A stretch of 50,185 nt of DNA, taken from assembly GCA_010031735.1 (NCBI GenBank), contig RGZB01000013.1, positions 1 through 50,185 of the forward strand, read 5' to 3'. The translations under genes were made by a program, and so were the position numbers. This stretch comes from Pseudomonadota bacterium. Its GTDB lineage: Bacteria; Pseudomonadota; Alphaproteobacteria; Rickettsiales; RGZB01. The notes beneath the pieces were generated by a model that saw only the letters and a list, made by a program, of their open reading frames with translations, did no database searches and had not been told where the DNA came from. How positions within the stretch are numbered: the stretch's first letter is position 1; every line of letters starts with the position of its first letter. This document shows, one piece after another, positions 46,605 to 50,185 of this stretch.

Positions 46605-48126
46605 GAAATACCTTACCTTCCTGCCTTACGTCGTTCTCCTAGCGGCGCTCGTTATCCAATATGTCCTGATCGTAGATGCAACCGACGGCCATTTCGTTTA
46701 TGGGATGGACGACCCTTATATTCATCTCGCGCTCGCCGAGAACATCGCGCGCGGGCATTACGGGGTGAACTTGGAGGAATATTCTGCACCGGCCTCGAGC
46801 ATCCTGTGGCCGTTTCTACTCGTGCCGTTTGCAGCAAGTGCGGTCTTTTTGTATGTGCCGCTATTCCTGAATGCCCTGTTTGCGGGCCTGGCATTACTGG
46901 CGGTACAAAAATCCATTCGCTTGATTCTGGGTGAAACATACTATACGCGCTCACCAGGGTTGGTGGCGCTTTCGCTCTGTTGCCTCATTTTTGGCTTCAA
47001 CCTGATCGGTCTTACGTATTTGGGCATGGAGCACATGATGCAGGTGTGGGTGTCCCTGCAACTGCTCTACGGATTGCTCATCATCACCGAGAAGGAACGT
47101 TGCCCGAAATGGTTGCCGTGGATCATCCTGCTTGGGCCGCTCGTGCGCTATGAGAATCTGGCGCTCTCCGGTGTCGCCATTCTGTTCTTATGGTATCGCG
47201 GCTTCTGGAAGCAGGCGATACTTCCGGCGATTATCATCCTCTTGTCCACCGGTGGATTCAGTGGGTTCCTGATGCATATCGGACTCTCCCCGCTGCCGAG
47301 TTCGACCTTGGTGAAGTTGCAATATCAGACCCAGGCACCGTCGATGTGGTTGCAGAAACTGACCCACCCGAACCATATCATCATCTTGCTGCTCGCCATA
47401 ACCCTGCTCGTCACCGCATGGAAGCGCCGTACCGTGAAACATGAGATCGCATGGCTGATCGCCTTGGCAGGATTTACGCATGTTGCTTTCGCGGCGGTGG
47501 CAGCTGGCGATCGCTACGAGGCCTATATCACGGCGGTGCTGATGATGACGGTGCTCTATTACCATAAAGCACAGGTGAAGGAAGTGTTCGATGCGCATCC
47601 GGAAATGGCAGCGCTCCGTATCACGGTTGCGCTCGGTGGCGTGCTGGTGATGTACGTGATCGCGAGCACGTATAATGTGCCGCTCCGTTCTGAGAGTATC
47701 TACCGCCAGCAATTCCAGATGCAACGTTTCATCAAGGAATTTGCTCCTTCGCCCGTGGCGGTGAATGACATCGGGTTGGTGTCGCTACAAAACGATCATT
47801 ATGTGCTCGATCTGGTGGGCCTTGCGAATGAAGAGGGAAGGCACCACCTGTTCACTAGTCCTGAAGAGCGTCGTAAGTGGATCAACGAGGCTTCACAGGC
47901 CCACGGCGTGAAATATGCAGCGATCTATGCCGACTGGTTCGAGGGTGTGCTGCCAGAAACATGGAAGCCGGTGGCGCAGATGAAGTCCATGCACGCACGC
48001 GATGTCGGTGACGATACGGTGACGTTCTATGCTATCGCGCCGCAATATACGGACGCGCTTAAAAAATCCCTCAAAGCCTTTGGGAAGACATTGCCGGATT
48101 CGGTCAAGCTGATATGGCTGCAGTAG
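46576..48126 (+). CDS. Multi-pass membrane protein, GT-C glycosyltransferase-like
   Basis: 516 aa from ATG 46576, 29 bp inside mnmA; the longer frame to 46531 is less likely. About ten membrane helices. The first periplasmic loop has YGMDDPYIHLALAENIARGHYGVN, the DD/DxH-like acidic motif and layout of GT-C lipid-linked sugar transferases. The C-terminal soluble part (about 390-516) includes VAVNDIGLVSLQNDHYVLDLVGLAN, found in such proteins. Substrate unknown. Confidence 0.65.
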   Translation: MGARVQEQFKKYLTFLPYVVLLAALVIQYVLIVDATDGHFVYGMDDPYIHLALAENIARGHYGVNLEEYSAPASSILWPFLLVPFAASAVFLYVPLFLNALFAGLALLAVQKSIRLILGETYYTRSPGLVALSLCCLIFGFNLIGLTYLGMEHMMQVWVSLQLLYGLLIITEKERCPKWLPWIILLGPLVRYENLALSGVAILFLWYRGFWKQAILPAIIILLSTGGFSGFLMHIGLSPLPSSTLVKLQYQTQAPSMWLQKLTHPNHIIILLLAITLLVTAWKRRTVKHEIAWLIALAGFTHVAFAAVAAGDRYEAYITAVLMMTVLYYHKAQVKEVFDAHPEMAALRITVALGGVLVMYVIASTYNVPLRSESIYRQQFQMQRFIKEFAPSPVAVNDIGLVSLQNDHYVLDLVGLANEEGRHHLFTSPEERRKWINEASQAHGVKYAAIYADWFEGVLPETWKPVAQMKSMHARDVGDDTVTFYAIAPQYTDALKKSLKAFGKTLPDSVKLIWLQ

Positions 48127-48132
48127 ACCGCG

Positions 48133-48459
48133 TTACGCGGCCTGGGATTTATCCGCAGGGATATTCGCCGGTTGGATCTGTTCGAAATATTTCACGAGAG
48201 CCGCTGCACCCTCGATCGGGGCAGAAACAAAATAGCAGCGATGGATCGTACCTTCCGCCACTTTACGGAGCAGACCGGCTTTTTCCAGAACCTTGATGTG
48301 TTTCGATACGGCAGCGAGCGACATCTCGAACGGGGAGGCGAGCTCGGTGATCGTCGCGGAGCCATCCCGTGCCAGGCGTGTGAGGATCTTACGGCGTGTG
48401 CTGTTCGCAAGGGCACCGTAAACGTTATCGAGTTCTTGTGAACTGTATTTTTGTGTCAT
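48133..48459 (-). CDS. ArsR-family winged-helix regulator
   Basis: 108 aa. YGALANSTRRKILTRLARDGSATITELASPFEMSLAAVSKHIKVLEKAGLLRK is a standard ArsR HTH, followed by the wing EGTIHRCYFVSA. Metal-binding Cys motifs (ELCVCDL) are missing, so it is not an arsenic sensor of the usual kind. It lies 83 bp downstream of virD4 on the same strand and converges with the GT-C-like gene. Confidence 0.85.
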   Translation of the reverse strand: MTQKYSSQELDNVYGALANSTRRKILTRLARDGSATITELASPFEMSLAAVSKHIKVLEKAGLLRKVAEGTIHRCYFVSAPIEGAAALVKYFEQIQPANIPADKSQAA

Positions 48460-48542
48460 GGTGGCGCAGTCTATTCTTCCTTATCGGATTGTCAACCGCC
48501 AGAAATACAATTCGTCAGAAGGCATGGAAACCCAAGGGTTTT

Positions 48543-50180
48543 CTACCGTTTTTTCTTCACGTCTTTGGTTTTTTCTTCTGTTTTCTGATGTTTGCGCGGA
48601 TCGTACGGCTCTTGTTGCGGTACGAACGTCTTCGGCAACAATTTGGACGTGAAGAATTTGTCTTTGTAGTAGAAAATTTTCTTGGTTTTGATCGGCGGGC
48701 AGGATTCGATCAGGATGATCTGCTCGTCGCGCGGCAACCCGATCACTTCTTGCGGCAGCAGTAGGGCACGTTGCGCTTCCGACACGTTCTTCGAGCGTGA
48801 AGCTGGGTTTAGGTCAAGGAACACCGGTGCGTTACGCGAGTATTGTTTCACGGTTTTGTTGCCGATCAGTTGCGAGATCAGGTTCGCGGTTTCCATGTTG
48901 TTCGCGGAGAACGTGATACGGTACGTCGAGTTCGACAGGAACGAGTTCATGCCGGATTCCTCGTAGATACCTTTCAGCTGTTCGGTATCTTGGATGATGA
49001 GGAAGAGACGCACTTTATAACCGCGGAAGTAGGCGATACCGGTCTGGAAGATTTCCATTTTCCCTAAGCTCGGGAATTCGTCCATCACGAACATGATACC
49101 GATCTTCTCTTCCGGAAGCGGCATGTGTTTAGTGAGGATGGATGCCGCCTGCTGGTAGAAGATCTGCATCAAAGGTTTCAAGCGGGCGATGTTATCCGGT
49201 GTCAGGCCCACATAGATGGTGGTCGCCTCACGCTTCACCATGTTGAAGTCGAAATCGCTCTTCGCCGTGGTGGCGTCGATCAGCGGGTTCGCCCAGAGTT
49301 CGAGCGAGGAGTTGAGCGTGGAGATCACGCCGGAGCGTTCTTTGTCGGCTTTCTGCAGGAAGGCCGCGATGTTCATGTAGGCGACCGGGTGGATCTCTTT
49401 GCCGATGGTATCTAAGACCACGGCCAAGTTATAGACCACGTCGTCGCTACGCAGTGTACGGACGACCTCGCCGAAAGATTTCGTTTTTTCCGGTACCGCA
49501 AGGAGATAGAGCACCACGCCAAGGAAGAGGGAGCGTGCCTCGTTCTGCCAGAATTCTTGTTCCGGGAGAAGTAAGCTTGCGATCTTCTGTACGTCGTCGA
49601 CCATCTGGCCCATTTTCGGGCTTACCCAGTCAAGCGGGTTGTAGCAGTGGCTGGTGCCGTCCGGTGATGCCGCATTCCAGAGATAGGTTTTTTGTTTCAG
49701 TTTGTCTTTGCGGTAGCCGCTCGTCAGTTCGTAGTTCTCGAGTTTAATATCGTGCACGACCAGTGAATCCTGCCAGTAGAGCAGGTTGGGGATGACGAAG
49801 CCCACACCTTTACCGGAGCCGGTCGGTGCGAAGAGCAGTGCGTGCTGGTAGCCATCGGCGGTCAGATATTTACCCTTGTAGGTGCCAAGCAGCATGCCCT
49901 TTTTCGACAGCAGCTTCGCCTTCTTCACGTCGCTAGGCGTTGCCCATTTCGCATCACCGTGGATTTTCTCTTTCGCTTTGAAAGGACGGAAATCCGCCAT
50001 CGGCGCGCGGAGGAAATAGAATACCACGAGCATAATGACCAGGCTTGCGATGACCGGCGCGAAGATCGTCGCGGCATACGAGGTCGGCAGCTGTGAACTA
50101 TATTGCAGGTAATAGCTGATGAGACCGGAGAAGGTTTTGATGAGCTGAGTCGGATCGGAGATGAGCGGCGCATACGCCAT
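48543..50180 (-). CDS. virD4: Type IV secretion coupling protein VirD4/TraG
   Basis: 545 aa, with the 5' end only 5 bp from the window edge, so the start is not certain. An N-terminal membrane segment (about 37-57) is followed by GDAKWAT and Walker A FAPTGSGKGVGFVIPNLL (about 118-134). Walker B FVMDEFPSLGKM and a Lys-rich end (EEKTKDVKKKR) follow. It is the ATPase that hands substrates to a type IV secretion channel. Other vir genes are expected to the right of the window, given that this one reads leftward. Confidence 0.9.
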   Translation of the reverse strand: MAYAPLISDPTQLIKTFSGLISYYLQYSSQLPTSYAATIFAPVIASLVIMLVVFYFLRAPMADFRPFKAKEKIHGDAKWATPSDVKKAKLLSKKGMLLGTYKGKYLTADGYQHALLFAPTGSGKGVGFVIPNLLYWQDSLVVHDIKLENYELTSGYRKDKLKQKTYLWNAASPDGTSHCYNPLDWVSPKMGQMVDDVQKIASLLLPEQEFWQNEARSLFLGVVLYLLAVPEKTKSFGEVVRTLRSDDVVYNLAVVLDTIGKEIHPVAYMNIAAFLQKADKERSGVISTLNSSLELWANPLIDATTAKSDFDFNMVKREATTIYVGLTPDNIARLKPLMQIFYQQAASILTKHMPLPEEKIGIMFVMDEFPSLGKMEIFQTGIAYFRGYKVRLFLIIQDTEQLKGIYEESGMNSFLSNSTYRITFSANNMETANLISQLIGNKTVKQYSRNAPVFLDLNPASRSKNVSEAQRALLLPQEVIGLPRDEQIILIESCPPIKTKKIFYYKDKFFTSKLLPKTFVPQQEPYDPRKHQKTEEKTKDVKKKR

Positions 50181-50185
50181 GCCGT

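Overview
The window looks like chromosome of a free-living or predatory-type alphaproteobacterium. Evidence: the core block keeps the alphaproteobacterial order lepB-rnc-era-recO-parC; there is a DUF1476/ATP synthase zeta-subunit gene next to purC; purine synthesis uses the split PurS/PurQ/PurL form; and several promoters carry full CtrA-type boxes (TTAA-N7-TTAA). A VirD4/TraG-like coupling protein at the right edge and many lineage-restricted hypothetical proteins would fit a Micavibrio-like or Rickettsiales-adjacent lineage, but that assignment is inference.

Region 1 (1 to about 11 kb) is AT-rich accessory DNA. It is a tandem integrative-element array at the 3' end of a tRNA-fMet gene (10855-10931). 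The 15-bp core GGGGCTGGATTTGAA occurs inside the tRNA and again at 3303 and 1297. In both upstream copies the first TGTACC arm-type repeat lies exactly 54 bp after the core. The inner element (3303-10877) has a P4-type tyrosine integrase, an AlpA regulator fused to the start of a deleted DUF3987 primase, iteron-like TGAAAGCGT repeats, an OLD-family nuclease coupled to a small unknown protein, an AbiV-like HEPN protein right behind a tRNA-Phe gene, a second OLD-like ATPase with a shortened middle, and a fragment of a phage-type gene. The outer element (1297-3303) has lost its integrase and holds a serine-recombinase remnant, a small Cys-rich/membrane protein operon and a tRNA-Arg gene. Left of it are a secreted NTR/TIMP-like protein and a small membrane protein.

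Region 2 (11.2-21 kb) is GC-richer core: tRNA-Ser, an outer-membrane beta-barrel protein, then lepB-rnc-era, two secreted NTR/TIMP-like genes placed between era and recO, recO, parC, an ArsC-family protein and a long FliK-like protein. A cluster of three DnaA boxes lies in the 363-bp gap before uvrC.

Region 3 (21.4-36.9 kb): uvrC; a 415-aa unknown protein with a GxSxG motif; a 142-aa unknown; the minus-strand purine run purC-purS-purQ-(membrane protein)-purL; the zeta-subunit gene; unknown proteins of 197 and 162 aa with CtrA-type boxes; an aspartate aminotransferase; and pccB-pccA followed by a small secreted Cys protein (propionyl/acetyl-CoA carboxylation).

Region 4 (37-40.7 kb) is the least explained block: four evenly spaced unknown genes behind a textbook CtrA-type promoter. 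Two of the products share a C-terminal tail. This is the best candidate for an undescribed, cell-cycle-controlled system.

Region 5 (40.7-50.2 kb): the degP-rarA-crcB-rluC operon with overlapping stops and starts; a tandem pair of CBU_0592-like membrane proteins coupled to mnmA and a multi-pass GT-C-like membrane protein; an ArsR-type regulator; and virD4.
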